A stretch of 64,000 bases of DNA from Pleurostoma richardsiae (lineage: Eukaryota > Ascomycota > Sordariomycetes > Calosphaeriales > Pleurostomataceae). The translations under genes and the position numbers were made by a program. Shown here piece after piece: positions 40,750 to 53,378 of this stretch (the stretch's first letter is position 1; every line of letters begins with the position of its first letter). Location: contig JANBVO010000021.1 of NCBI GenBank assembly GCA_030052745.1, positions 372,001 to 436,000 on the forward strand. The letters run 5' to 3'. The notes under the pieces are model-generated. The model saw only the letters and a list, made by a program, of their open reading frames with translations, was not told where the DNA came from and searched no databases.

Positions 40750-42886
40750 AGGGGGTTTGCTGTCTGAGCGGACGGGAAGGAGAACAGGCCGTGAGGGAGG
40801 AAATGTGTCTTATAAAGCTGTGCGCTGGGGAGGAGAACAAAAAAGACGGCATGATAGTTTCCGCGTGGTCACTAAAAGGAAACGCCCTGTCGACGAGCCA
40901 AATACACTGCCATTTTGAGAGACCTGGACTGCCGGTCACTGTAAATGTCCAGCTCGTATTCTTGACTTGGAGCAACTGCCTTATCTCACCTGCTTAGCAC
41001 AGGGGCCGAAGCCATCCACCCACTTCATACCAAGTCGTCTGACTAGGAAAGGGACGACAGCAACGTCAAAGACTGGAATCCATCCTGTCATGGGTGCTGC
41101 GTCTCTGCATCGCGCCTGTTTCATCTACTGCTATACTCCGCGCACAACAGTTATGAAGCTTGTTTCCCGTAGATCATTAGCAGTGTGCTCTGTAGTTACT
41201 CCCTACGGGTTAGTTACTGACGGTCTAAGCCGAGCAGGGGGCTTTTGGTGGGCACGGGCCGTGCTGCCTGGCCCCCCTGCAGCGTCGGAGACAATCACAC
41301 TGCATTGGCTCAAAAGATCGTTTTGTTTCGACGTTTCATGTTTCTTTTCCCACCAGCCTACAGAAGCCGGGTGGGCAGTCCGTGCCTGTCTTTCTCTGAG
41401 GGTTCATCTGTTCAAGGGGGATCAGGATGCTGGCTTTGCTAGACCATCAGCGTAGCAAAAAGTCCGTGTAGTGTAGGATGAAGCGAGAGAAGTCGATACC
41501 ACCCGAGGGGGTTTTGGTCACCAAGAAACAAATTCTCAGGAGCCAAGGCCCGTCGCGATCAGCCCTAGCAAGGTTGCCATTCCTCCCCACGATGACCACC
41601 ACCACCCTCCACGTTTCAGACCCGGATCTTCGTCTGGGGTCTGTGCACCTGTGCGGTACTCTTCCCTGCCACGAAGGAACGTCTCCAGTTGGTCTGTCTG
41701 GGAGCCCTCTCCTCCCTTGCTGCTTCTTTCATCCGAAGGTTGGGAGGCTTGGATCAGCCCGCCACACGGGCTCGGCTGGATCCGAGTCCTTCTTTGGCCT
41801 CTGGTGGTGGTGGTGGGTGGTGTTGAAAAAGAAAGAAGGGGGCGGGCGGGAGTCCTGCCAACCTCTACCATAGGACCACGGCACGGCACGAGCAGTCTTT
41901 ATCCGAAACCTGCTGGACAATGTACTTGAAAGCTGGTCGAAAGGACGTGGCCCGTAAAGATGGACAACGACATGAGCGATCCCCCGGTGCAAAGAAATAC
42001 TGCCCTGACGGCTAGTCGTTACATACTCCGTACCTCTCTCGAAGGTGACTTCCAAATCGAGAGAGATATGTAAGCGGAGCAAGCGTCCAGATATCCTCCG
42101 GAGATCATAACAAGCCCAGGGCCGTGGGTATCCCAGGAGGATTCCCGTAGTTAAATCCTCCTTGTCGCAAGTGGTCCAAGCCCTCCCGGTTGCTGTTTCA
42201 GCCTTGATGACGTGAACAGACCTTCCTCTGGAGGGTGAGAGAGAGCCTCCCGCTCCGGCGAACGGCTCCAAAGGTGAGGGCGGCGCAGCCAGGGGTGTCA
42301 TCAAACAATTGCGCCCCCCCTGCCTATATCGTATTCCGGGCCCAGTGAGCCGGGAGGCTCGGTTCCTCTTCTTGGCAGGCGTGGTCGACGATCTGCGGAG
42401 CACCCTGGCTTAACCTCATGTACATACCTCTGTACCCTACGTTACAAGCAAACGCCAGCCCAGACTAGCGCATAACTGCCTAGGCTACAGAGAATGAACT
42501 CGACTCGTGTGTATCAGGGTTGTCCACGTCCAGCACCGGCAGATACATTTTGGGGGGGGGGGTAGCATGTACTGGACAACTACGACAGAGCGGAGAGTAA
42601 CTAAAGCATGAGCCAAGCACTGGATGGAATAGCATTATGATTGTTTTTTATCTAGATCTCGCAGCCTATCTATCAGCCTAGGAAGGGAGACATCTCCCGC
42701 GAAGGCCGGGTGGTGACAGCAACGCGGACCAATTGCCGAAGCAGGCGAAGCGAAGAAGAAAGCAGGAAGCGCCCAACGCCGGGAAGTAAAGTATCATACG
42801 CCGACAATCTGGCTGGCGGCAGGCGAACAGGGAGCATATCTCCTCCCCCTATTATACAGTCGTAACACAGGCGGTCCAGTGGCGTC
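40750..42886. other. Gene-free interval between AP-1 gamma and DUF3455 gene
   Basis: This 2.1-kb interval has no supported gene. The longest frame (minus, ending at 41729) does not begin with ATG. Simple repeats include a CCA run at 41595-41606 and the complementary GGT run at 41803-41814. There is an 11-base G run at 42552-42562. It should include the 3' ends of the two convergent neighbouring genes. Confidence 0.5.
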
Positions 42887-43819
42887 TTATGACGTCTTGT
42901 TCTTGGCCGTCCCTTCGTAGAACCAGTACCTGTGGAAAAGGTTGTCAGTCATTCTGTCTTGTCTCGTTGGCCTGGGGGAGAAAGAGGCAAAACATACTGC
43001 GCAGCATACTGCACCTCAAAGGACGCCGGCTGGCCATTGCACGTGGCCGGGGCGCTCCCGCCGGCGGTTTCCAGTCGGTAAACCTCCTGGAGGTTCCCCG
43101 TCGCGCCGTCCTTGGTCAGCAGCTTGAGCCACGGCACGGCGGCCTCGCCCTGCTGGCCCTTTGGCGCGTCGGCTGGCGCCGCCACGCTGGCGTTCTTGGA
43201 GCAGGGCGCCTCGCCGAGCTTCAGGGAGTCGGTGTCGAGGTTGAAGAACGGCGTCGTAGTCGTCTCGAAGAAGTGCTTGCCGCTGATGACCAGGTTGCTG
43301 GGCGCCAGGAGCGTGTGCGGACTCTCGGGCTGGGTCAGGTTGAAGCGCAGCGCCACGCCGGGGAGGAGGTTGAGCAGGTCCGGGTAGGCGGCGGCGACGC
43401 AGCTGGCGTTGAAGAGCGTGGCGACGGCGCCGATGGCCACGGGAGCCGCGGTGGCGTTCGTCGTGTCACAGGTGTAGTTCTGCGTGCCGCGGCCGATGGC
43501 GACATGCTTGAGGGTGAGGCCTGTTGTCACCGCAGGCAGGGACGGGGAGCCTGTTTCCCGGCTTGTCAGTACTAGGCGGGAGAGAAAGGAATGGGAGTGG
43601 CTGAGGCTCACTAGTTGGCTGCACAGCCTTGGAGAGATCACACACAGGGGCCAAAGACATTGACCGGCCTTCCTGCACCTTGTGGGCGAGCATGTTGAAG
43701 TAGTCCGAGATGACTTTCACATCCCCGGGCAGGGCCGAGTTCACGTTGAAGCTCGGATATGTGGGAGCGGCGAAGGCAGAGGCAGCCAGTGCCGAGACGA
43801 GTAATATCGAGGACCGCAT
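42887..43819 (-). CDS. Secreted DUF3455-domain protein
   Basis: CDS is complement(join(42887..42929,42998..43550,43612..43819)), 267 aa. A clear signal peptide (MRSSILLVSALAASAFAAP, cleavage near A18) marks secretion. The body runs from LKHVAIGRGTQNYTC, a motif typical of the family, through KHFFETTTTPFFNLDTDS and VPWLKLLTKDGATGNLQEVYRLETAGG, ending QYWFYEGTAKNKTS. Fungal members are often labelled malate dehydrogenase, but the fold has no dehydrogenase signature and the function is unknown. Several N-glycosylation sequons (NYT, NAT, NAS, NLT) support secretion. Both introns are needed: the last exon supplies the conserved aromatic end. Confidence 0.8.
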
Positions 43820-46450
43820 GGCTGTGACTGATATTCTTCCCTTCTCTCGGGTCTCGTGGGTGGATATCGAGGGGCTGTGGGTTGTTATGCTTCGTATGTC
43901 CTCGTCGACAGATTACCTGTGCCAGCCAGGGCGGAAGAGTCTCTTGTCTTTTCCTTGTTTATGAAGAAGAAATAAGATGGAAAGAAACCCGACAACCGAG
44001 AGAGAGCAAGATCCAGGAAAGCCCGAAAGAAGGAAAACGAGATGAACAGAGACGAGAAAGATATAAATGAGACGAACTCAAGGAAAACGTGTGTGGCTTC
44101 ACAACAGTATCGTCATATCCGCCTCGGGGCGGTGGTATCCTATTATACAAACATCGAGGGATACCCAGGGCCGGCCACACTGGTCAGCGGCTCGCACACA
44201 GCGGCATGGCCTGCCCGCAGCCGACAAGATCCTGGAGGGGGTCTGGACGAACGCCAGCCACCCACGTCTACCCTGCCTTGCAGGGGCCGACCTGATTAGC
44301 CATGTACTGCGGTGGAGCAGGTGTACTATGGCCAAAGGTATTTTTGGTCGGGCGGCCAATATTGGAAAACGGGAGGAAATGGGAGGCGCAGAGCGTAGAG
44401 GAGGGGAGCGTGCAGCCGCTCGGATACAAGACGGGAGCCATCGAGTCGACGGCTAAGGTACAAATGAGGGTACATTTGCATCCTGGTCAGAGTCGGAATC
44501 CTGGGCTGCGAGTGGACCGCTCAAGCGATCTCCGACAAGGGCTCCCTGTCGCTCCAGAAACAGGCCAGTCATCCTCCTGGCCAGCCAACCCCTGTCTGGT
44601 CATCTGCAAGCGCCTGGGCCGCCCGGAGGGTCTGGCTCGTCATTTAGCTCTTCGGAGCGACACCCCACGACGAGGGGTCGAGGGGCGTGCAGCGACAAAA
44701 CACTTGTGGTCTCAGACGCTCTATCGCCACCTGACAGAGGTGAAAGGAGTGAAGGGCCATACGCGGCGAGGAGCAAGAGGCTCTCCTCAGTGTCCCATGG
44801 GGTCAGCACCAACTGTTTCGGAGCAGATTACAGTTCTGTTGCCGGCAGTTAAGAACGAAGCTAGAGAGAGGAGTGCTTGATCCTGAAGCAGACGGGAGGA
44901 TGCTTTGATACGGTTTGGCAAATTGTGCAAGCAAGATAATCTTTGGCTATGTGTGCAGACGCCGAATGCGACAGTCCGAGTTTGTTAGTTGCACGTACCG
45001 GCTATGCACAGGACTCGCGGCAGCCAGTTCCGCGAAAAAGCGTTGTTGCGAGGTTGGCTCGTAGCCCGGGTACTGATATCCTCTTAGCCAGTCAATCGTC
45101 CAATGCACAACCGACGGTCTCGAACATCCAGAGATCCGACACAGCTCTCCCGTCTGGACGGCTCTCAGAAGGCGGTTGCGCAGTGATCGACAGAGCTCGT
45201 GGTCCCAAGATCTGCTATCGCAACGACGGTAGCTGCATCCTGCGATCCGATGCAGAACAAGCTTCGATGGATTGGCAGCTTGCGTAGCATTGCAATTGAG
45301 GAGGGAAGAGGCTGGGTGTGGTGTTAATCTGGGTGGGCCAATTCTGGCCAGACTCCCGCATCGTTAGCTCTGGCGGTTACAGCGTCCAGGAATAGTAACT
45401 CGCCGGTTAAGCGCGTCAAAAGCGGGGCTCTATCGTTAAACTTATCCTGACGGTACCTTGCCTTCCGCAGCCCTCGTAACCATAAAGCTTGTACCCGACC
45501 GTCCAACCCCGCGCGGCAAGGAGCCAATATCCTCTCGCGGGGCCGATGCCCTTCAATCATTGGCCGGCGCTTCCGCACCCTTTTTGGGAATGTCCATCCT
45601 GGCGACGCCATTGGCCGACGTGGACAGGAAGCTAATAAACCGACCTTGGTTTCCATCGTTCGTGGCCCTCACGATACCGACGACTAGCGGGTGGCCGCCT
45701 GTCTGGCCAGCGTTTAAATATATTGGGTCCAGCAGGTAGAAGCGTCTGATCCTTTGTTCTTGGCCTCCTCAGAGTCGGCGGACGGCTGGCTCTGCGTACG
45801 CGTCAGGAGGAGCACTGTCCAGATTTCAATGTCTTGACGGCTCTCGGCAGCGCGTCGGGGCATCACGAGCGCTAAAACAATGGCGAAGTAGAAGAGAGAC
45901 AGCGAAGGAGCAGTCGCCTAGAGGGTAGATTGTATCTCATGGGGAGACGATGCTGCGAGAAAGTCTCCGGGGGTATGTTAGGATCTATTCAAGTCTGCAT
46001 CCGGATGCCGATATGCCGAGCAGGTGGGGAGCCATTAATAGGGCAATGTCAACACAAGAATAGCAAAAGTACGAAACCCGGTACATGTATTGGCAGAACC
46101 ACGATGCTCCCTTGATATCTTTGATATATTGGCACGCTGCCTACCCAGTCAAAAGATAATCTACTTGCGAAAGAAGCCGCCTTCTTGACCCAGGTAGCTG
46201 CGGACAAGCTTCCTGCCGCTGTCAGCGGCCGCCTGACCAAGCCGGCCGTCCACCAGTAAGACATTTGCACCTGTCAACTCCAAAACTCTTGCCTATTTAT
46301 ACACACAGCACCAGTTATCCCAGCCCACCAAGAAGGAGACCCCTGCCGGGGCGTTTATTTAGCGGACCAGTAGAGCGTAACGCTTCCTGATCATTTCTAG
46401 ATAAGATGCCAAAGATAGTGGGCTTATCTCATGAGTCTTCTTTCCCGTCA
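43820..46450. other. Gene-free interval between DUF3455 gene and coy1
   Basis: This 2.6-kb interval contains only short frames. The longest with an ATG is 192 codons at 44302-44880 on the plus strand; it is low-complexity-like, with no recognisable domain, and is not called as a gene. A CCAATATTGG palindrome lies at 44356-44365. A GGTACCTTGCC motif lies at 45452-45462. Confidence 0.45.
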
Positions 46451-48785
46451 CTATCCAGTAAACCCTTCCTCCTTCCAGTCACTGCCACGTGGGCTGTCAC
46501 CAGCTCCCCCGCCGGCGACAGCTGCTGCAGCGGCGGCGGCGCCATGACTAAGATTCGCGGCGTGCTTCTCGACGTCGGTGGTGCCGAGCCAGTACAGCGA
46601 GAAGAAGACGAGCACGTGCAGCGCGACGCAGTACGCGGCGAACAGGTTCCTGCTTGTGCGCGAGGCGAGCACCATGCGCGTGACTGAGTATACGACCCGC
46701 TCGGGGAAACTCATCCGGCGGTACGCGCGCGCCGACTCCCGGCCGCGGAACGCCGCGAACGGCGAGATGTTGGACTCGTAGGCCTTGCGGTAGCGGTCAA
46801 GCGCGATGCCCGGGTTGCCGGTGCCGCCGAGGGAGACCGTCGAGGGGTTGGGGTTCGACGCGTACGCTGAGGCGGACGAAGACGACGTGGCGCCGGCACC
46901 CGCCCGGTTGTAGCTCGACACGTAGCGCGTCTTCTCGTAGAGGTTCAGGTTGTCCTTCTGCAGCGCCGCGACCTCGTGGCGCAGCTGGGACAGGGACCGG
47001 TGGCTGTCCGAGAGCTCCTTCTCCAGCTCGGCGATTCTTTTCTTGAAGCGGTCGCGCTGAGCTGTGACCATCGGGAGGATGCCGGATCCGCCACCCATAG
47101 GCTCTCTATCAGACCCGCGCGGGTCCAGGCCGCTTATTATGGAGGAGGTTGGCGACGTCCGGCCCCTGCGGCCCGGGGCCATGGACGGCGCGTAGCGGCT
47201 CACGTAGGTGCCGGCAACCGATGCTCCTGACGGGAATGCCTGCGAGCTCTCCGACTGCAGCGTAGCCAGGTCATTCTCGAGCTTCTCATTCAGGTTTTGG
47301 GACCTCTCCAATTCGGCGTTCGTCCGGGAGAGGTCCTCCTGCAGGTTCTGCAGTCTGTTCTGGAGGTCTTGATGAGACACCCGCAGGATGGTCAGCTCCT
47401 CACTCAGCTTCTTGTTTCTCGCCAGAAGAAGCTGCTCCAGAGTGTCGCCCTTGCCCTTGCCAGCAGCCCCGTTCTGCTCCCCCGTAGCCTCCCGCACGTC
47501 ATCATCGTCACCCGTAGAGAACTCAATGCTCTTTAGGACCTCCAGTTCCTGCTTAACGTCGTCGTAGTCGCTCCACTTCTGGACCTTGCCCCTGAGCGTG
47601 TCCCGCTCCTCCTTAAGCAGCCCTACTTCCCTCTCCAGACCACGCAGCTTCGTGTCGAAGTCTCGCTTCAAGGCTTCCTTCTCGACACGGGCAGAGTCGA
47701 GCTTTCGCATAAGAGAAGAGTTCTCGGACCGCATGCGCATGTAGCCTGGGTCGTCCTCGATGGAGGCGGCCTGCTGGGCGGGGACTTGGGACTTCACCTG
47801 GGCGAGTTCGAGGCGCAACTGCTCGTTCCGAGCCTCCACTTCTGCCAGCCTCACGGACGTCCGCTCGAGATCCAGATTGACCATCTCCAGCTCGGCGCTT
47901 GTGACGTAGCCTCGCTGGCCCTCATCGGCATCCTCTGACTTCCCTAGCCGCTGATTGACTTCGTAGGTTGCCTTGATCTCGCTCAGCAGGCGCTCCTGAT
48001 TCTCAAGCTTGTCCTCCAGCGCCTTTTCCTTCGAGTCCCAGTTATCCTTCTTTTCGTCCAGCACCGCTATCCACGAGGACTCGACCTCCTTGACCTTACT
48101 CTCCAGGTTATCTTCCAGCTCCTTCTTCGCGGCGAGCTCGGTGTGTAGTCTTGTCTCCGTATCCTCGAGCTGCGAGGTCAGCTTGGAGACCGTGGTTTGC
48201 AGGTGCTGGTTTTCCTCCGTGAGTTTCGGGAGGGTGTCCTCGGAGACAAGCATCGAGTCGACAGCTGCTTCGAGCAAGGGGTACGGATCAGGAGCATCGG
48301 ACAAGGCAGTGTATGTCTGCAAAAAGGCGGAGTTGACGGCCTTCGAGTGGTTGGTTAGGAGGTCGATAAATCCCTGGTACGCTGCGCAGCTTGTTAGACT
48401 CTACTATCGAGACTGCAGTGATGAAACATCGTACCTTTCAACAACCCTTTGATCTCGACGAGTTTGGTAGCGTCGTCGAGCTTTCGGAAGTCCTTCGTCT
48501 TCTGAGCGAGATCCTTGCGCTGCACGGTTGAGTCTCGCTGGTATGCGACGATCTCGGAAGCTGTGTTGTCGAGGTTCGAGACCAAAGTGGTCATGTCGAT
48601 GTCTGAAGCACGTCGCTTAGCTGAGCTCACACCACCTGAAAATGCTCTGAGACACAGCTGGAAGGGGAGGAGGCCATACTTCGCCATGCCGAGATCGCGT
48701 CCTGGAACTTGTTGGTGGCCTCTGGAGCTGCAGATGATCCGTCCGCGCCTGCGGCGGCAGCTCCATTCTCAGCTGAATCGGCCAT
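46451..48785 (-). CDS. coy1: Golgi coiled-coil membrane protein Coy1 (CASP)
   Basis: Tail-anchored Golgi golgin involved in retrograde tethering and SNARE function. CDS is complement(join(46451..48381,48435..48602,48680..48785)), 734 aa. The short N terminus ends in FQDAISAWRNIDMTTLVSNL. The next segment EIVAYQRDSTVQRKDLAQKTKDF is a strongly conserved CASP block. Most of residues 150-600 is coiled coil (LTEENQHLQTTVSKLTSQLE onward). The CASP C-terminal domain has ERVVYSVTRMVLASRTSRNLFAAYC and a single membrane helix (YCVALHVLVFFSLYWL) near the end. An unusual Ala/Gly-rich luminal tail follows. It is divergent from vps3, with 418 bp between starts. Confidence 0.92.
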
Positions 48786-49203
48786 TGCGAAGAGTTGGAT
48801 GTGGAGGTTGCAAGATCAGCCTGTGCTCAATGGCCGTCTGCGAAGCTCATGACAGAGATGCGGCGGCAGAAACATTAATCGGTGAGAAGGTTACGAGGCG
48901 GGAAGTTTGAACGTGTTCTGTTGGCCCGTGAGCGCCGAAAGGAGCTTCGTCACCCGACTGCGGCTGGTCGCCGCCAGGGGTCTTTAGAGCCACTTTTAGC
49001 GGCCCCTGGGCGGGCGGCAATGCGGCTGCAGGGGAGCTTGCGCGGTCCTCAGCCTCGCCAGCCACCATACATCACCAAACCCTCAAGGCTGCATTTACCG
49101 TCGCATCCAAAACATTCTGCCGGGGGGAGACGAGGTTCCGGGTCCCGAAATGACGGCTACGGCTCTACGATGACATTGCGAAAATTACGATTGACAGTCA
49201 GGA
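48786..49203. promoter_or_regulatory. Shared upstream region of coy1 and vps3
   Basis: This 418-bp non-coding interval separates two divergent endomembrane-trafficking genes. I see no TATA box or repeat in it; the promoter role is inferred from arrangement. Confidence 0.45.
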
Positions 49204-52200
49204 ATGGCGTCAGACCCAGAGAAGAAAGCCCTCATGGCGCAGGGCCCTCCTCCCGAAGCTGGCCCGTTTGTATTGCGCACACTGCTTGACGATGTTCCCT
49301 TATCCGCCGATGGCGCAAGCGACGATGTCAAGATCAACTGCGTTGATTATCTAGGTAAAGCCACATTCCCATCTTCAAACCTCGAGGCCAAGAGCTGACT
49401 GACGATGATATACGACAGACCACAACTTATACGTTGGCACCTCTGCCTCCGAACTGCTCCATTTCGTCCAGATCCCTCCAGATCCCTCCGACAAGTCCAG
49501 CGGTCCGGTCTTCATATTAGCCTCGAGGCTGCGACCTGCCTTTACGGAAGGCGCTGGTTCTGGAAGCCCTCGGCCTGGCGTGCAGCAGATCCTCCTGCTG
49601 CCTCGAGTCGGCAAGGCCTGTGTGTTGTGCAACTGGACTGTCACCTTCTACTCCCTGCCGGAGCTAAGTCCCGTATTCGACAATGTCAAGGTCAAGAATT
49701 GTAATTGGATAGGCGGAGTTGATCTGAATGATGTCGGCCCTGAACACACGGGAATGGAAGGCCAGGCACCCTCAGGCGTCACTATTCTCCTCTCTCTGAA
49801 CCGGAAGATACAGGTAGTGCGCGTGGGAGAGAGTGCTCGCGCTATCAAGGTACGTCTCCGGCCCCGATGAACACCACGAACCCGACAGTATCTCACAGCC
49901 CGCAAAAGCAAATCGACTTCGCCGGCAGCACCATCTCTTTACGGAGAGACTCTATCGCGTGCGTCGCCGACTCCCGAAGCTATGCGCTCTTGGACATAGA
50001 TCGGCAGCTGAAGATTCCTCTGATGAGCATATCTTCCCTCGACGACTCGCAGCCTGGTGGTGCTGTGGGACAGGTGCAGAACATCGCAGGGAGCTCCGAC
50101 GGCGGGCTCCTCCGGAGTACGTCCTCGGCCCAGACGCGACCGGCATCATTAGCTGCGAGTGAGGCGCAAGGCCACGCCCGGAGTACGAGCTTAGGGGGTC
50201 TTCTTGCGGCCGGCGCTCAGGCAGCCGAGAAGAAACTGGGGGATGGCGAAGGGGAGTCCGACTCTCTACAGGCTACTCCAAACTCCGCTGCTCGGCGCGA
50301 CAGATCTACCAGCCCACATCCTGTGGCTGCCGACAAACCCCTCCCACCGCCTCCTGATGCCTCGGCGGGGCAGTCATCGACTGCAGTACCACCAGCGAAA
50401 CCTGGCCCTGTCTTTCTGAAGCCGCATATTGCTTCTCCCACCCCGGAGGAGTTTCTGCTAGTGACCGGCACCGGGCCACTGGACCCCGGAATTGGCATGT
50501 TCGTAAACCTGGATGGAGATCCGACGCGGCCTACCCTCGAGTTCGAGAGGTATCCTAAGGAGATAGTTGTGGATGGAGGCGCCGCTGATCTCTCGTCGTC
50601 ACGGCCGGCACTCGCAGAGGAGGAGGAAGGCTACGTCCTCGCGTCTATGTCGAAGGAATTCGAGGACGGGATACTCCATCACGGACTGGAGGTTCAGAGG
50701 TGGGATGTAAACAGCGGCGAGGACGAGGCTCCCAAGTTTTGGCTCGAAACCCCAGCCATTGCCTCGGATGAATCTACCGACTCGAAGAACCGCCCGTCAC
50801 TGGGCATCCGCTCTCTCGTCGGTTCTGAGGAAGGCCTGATGCTGGAAGTCATCGAGAGGCTGTGCCAGAAGAAGTTTTCTCCATCTCCATCTGGTACACC
50901 GGACGCATCAGGCACGCCTGTCGGGAGCAAGGACTCGCGAACAGCGCAGTCAATAGAGAGACTCTCGAAAGAGCGAGAGCTGTTCGAACGTGACTCAGAT
51001 TCTCAGGACGAGGACAGCCCACCAGAGGGCTGGGAGGCTACGAGAAACACGGAAGAGGAAGAATTTGCGAGTAGGCTGGCGAAGACAACAGACCGCCTCG
51101 CTGTCTGGAGTGGCAGTCATATCTGGTGGGTGAGGAGGAACCCGCTTCTTTTGCAACTTGAAGCGCGTATCGAGTCGACTCCCTTGGCCGACCCAACAAG
51201 AGCTTACACGAGCGATGAGCGCCGCCAGCTGTTTGCCATCCTCAACTCAATCCGAGGACGGGACGCTAAAACAGAGCTGGAATTCTTAACTTTCAGCTAC
51301 ATAAGACAAAGGGCCAGTGTGCTTCTCTTCACAAGCTTTTTGCATTCAGCGGATTCGCCATTCAGTGACCCCGAGCTGAAAGCGCTAGAGGAGGTGCTCC
51401 TCGATGGAGGGCTCGATCCCCGAGTTGTGCTGTGTCTTGTGCCGGAGCTTCGCAACGAGATAGTCGTGGGGCGACGCGGCATTTGGATATACGGAGGCGT
51501 CAAGGGTAGTGTCGAGAAATACATCGCTTCTGAGCCCTCGAACAGCGCTGGACAGACTATCAGCGCCCTAGAGCCAAGGATATTACAGTTCATCAAGCGA
51601 TTCCTCACTGCATGGAGGCGCAAGAAAGGATTCGGCAGCATTGCAGACGAGAAGCAAGTCTTCCGAACAGTCGATGCCGCCTTGTTGGCCGTGCTGCTAG
51701 AGCTTGATAAGGGGTCTCCTAGGGGTCTTGCTAGAAGTGGCTCCATCCGGTCTGAACTATACGACCTAGTCGACCGTGGCGTTGACTGCTTTGATCGCGC
51801 TGTCAACCTCCTCGAATCATATCATCGATTGTTTGTCTTAAGTCGGCTGTATCAGAGCCGCAAGATGGCCGCGGATGTCCTCGGCACCTGGAAGCGGATC
51901 ATTGAGGGAGAGCAAGATGACGGAGACGAATTCCGCGACGGAGAGCAGCGAGTTCGGGACTACCTCAATAAGATCAGCAACCAGGCTCTGGTGCGAGAAT
52001 ACGGCATCTGGCTGGCTACTCGTAACCCTAAACTTGGCGTTCAAGTCTTCGCAGACGACAAAGGCCGCGCACCTAGATTTGAGCCGACCCAGGTCGTTGC
52101 GATGCTCCGGCAGGAAGCACCAGACGCTGTGAAGTACTACCTGGAACATCTGGTCTTCGGCAAGGGCCAGACAATCTACGTCAAGGAGTTAATCAACTAC

Positions 52201-52977
52201 TATCTCGACGTCGTCATCGACGACCTGCAGTCGTCCCCAGCGTCGCGGGAAGCCATCACTGCCGGCTACGAGACGTACCGCGCCCTCCGCGCGCCGAAGC
52301 CGACGTACCGTCAGTTCCTCACCGACAACGCGCCCCCGGACAACGAAGTCTGGCAGAGCCGCCTCCGCCTCCTCCAGCTCCTGGGCGGGGCGTACGAGTA
52401 CGACTCCAAGGCCATCCGGGAGCGCATCGCCTCCGTCACGGCGGGGGGCGCTGCCGACGGCGGCGCGGACGAGCAGCAGCTCCTGGTGCCCGAGGCCATC
52501 ATCCTCGATGGGCGTGAGAGGCGACACGAGGAGGCCCTCCGGCTGCTGGTGCACCGGCTGGGCGACTACGACACGGCGGTGTCGTACTGCCTGCGCGGCG
52601 GGGCCAGCATCTACACGCCGACGCCGGGCCGGCGCGAGAGCATGCCGGGCCGGGAGGCGCAGGCGCGGCTGTTCGGGGCGCTGCTGCGGGAGTTCCTGGC
52701 GCTCGCGGACGTCAGCGCGCGCGTGGAGCAGACGGGCGCGCTGCTGGAGCGGTTCGGCGGGTGGCTCGACGTGCAGGAGGTGCTGGGGCTGATCCCGGAC
52801 GGGTGGTCGGTGGACGTGGCGGCGGGGTTCCTGCTGGGGGCGCTGCGGCGGCTGGTCGAGGAGAGGAGGGAGACCGCGGTGGCGAGGGCGCTGAGCTCGG
52901 CGGAGAACCTGCGGGTCAACTACGAGCTGGTGGTGATGGTGGAGGAGAAGGGGCCTACGGTCGAGGCGCAGCACTGA
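49204..52977 (+). CDS. vps3: CORVET tethering complex subunit Vps3 (TGFBRAP1 family)
   Basis: Rab5/Vps21-binding subunit of the endosomal CORVET tether. CDS is join(49204..49354,49419..49849,49909..52977), 1216 aa. The N-terminal citron-homology beta-propeller includes INCVDYLDHNLYVGTSASELLHF, QQILLLPRVGKACVLCNWTVTFYSLPEL and RDSIACVADSRSYALLDID. A Ser/Pro-rich insertion lies around residues 250-380. The C-terminal half is alpha-solenoid of the Vps39 type, ending with a clathrin-repeat-like part (VPEAIILDGRERRHEEALRLLVHRLGDYDTAVSYC). Intron 2 ends in an AAAAG acceptor, the only one in frame. Vps39/Vam6 is the main alternative, but the N-terminal propeller looks more like Vps3. Confidence 0.85.
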
Positions 52978-53378
52978 GCTGGGCCGGTCAGAACATGTGA
53001 GATGATAGTCGAGAGACGCCGACTTCGAATATATGTTTCCTCTTTGATGCTCCGATTATCTACCTCGTCGAAGTTTAATGACATCCCGTGCTGGTCTCCT
53101 CGTCGAGATGCTAATACACGCGCATGTAAAGCTAGTGACAGAGACCCATGGACTTCGTTGTGGAGGCTACTGCTACGACGTTCTCCTCTACTCCGACGGT
53201 ATCGTATAGGATACTGAGATTTCCTCCCAGGTACCAGACATCGCAATTCTTCGAACCTGGTACGTGCAGAGAGTGCGCCGGGATCCTTTCCTCGCCCCTC
53301 CCCTCCATTTCTCGTTCGATCTGGCATCAAAACTCCGGGCCTTCATGCTGATCTTGTATCGAGGGCAGGTCTTACGTT
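52978..53378. other. Convergent 3' intergenic region (vps3 / unrecognised gene)
   Basis: This 401-bp interval lies between convergent genes and should hold their 3' ends. A GGTACC word lies at 53230. I see no gene. Confidence 0.45.

Noticed and set aside
41595-41814. CCA run and complementary GGT run 200 bp apart
   Set aside because: Complementarity of two simple triplet repeats; not evidence of a structured element.
41729-42403. 224-codon minus-strand frame in the 40.7-42.9 kb interval
   Set aside because: It begins with GTG rather than ATG, has no domain and overlaps simple-sequence DNA.
44302-44880. 192-codon plus-strand frame beginning with ATG
   Set aside because: No recognisable domain, no codon bias like its neighbours, and the interval has equally long frames in other phases.
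52189-52974. Minus-strand Arg/Pro-rich frame of 261 codons opposite the vps3 end
   Set aside because: Antisense shadow in GC-rich coding DNA with low-complexity product.
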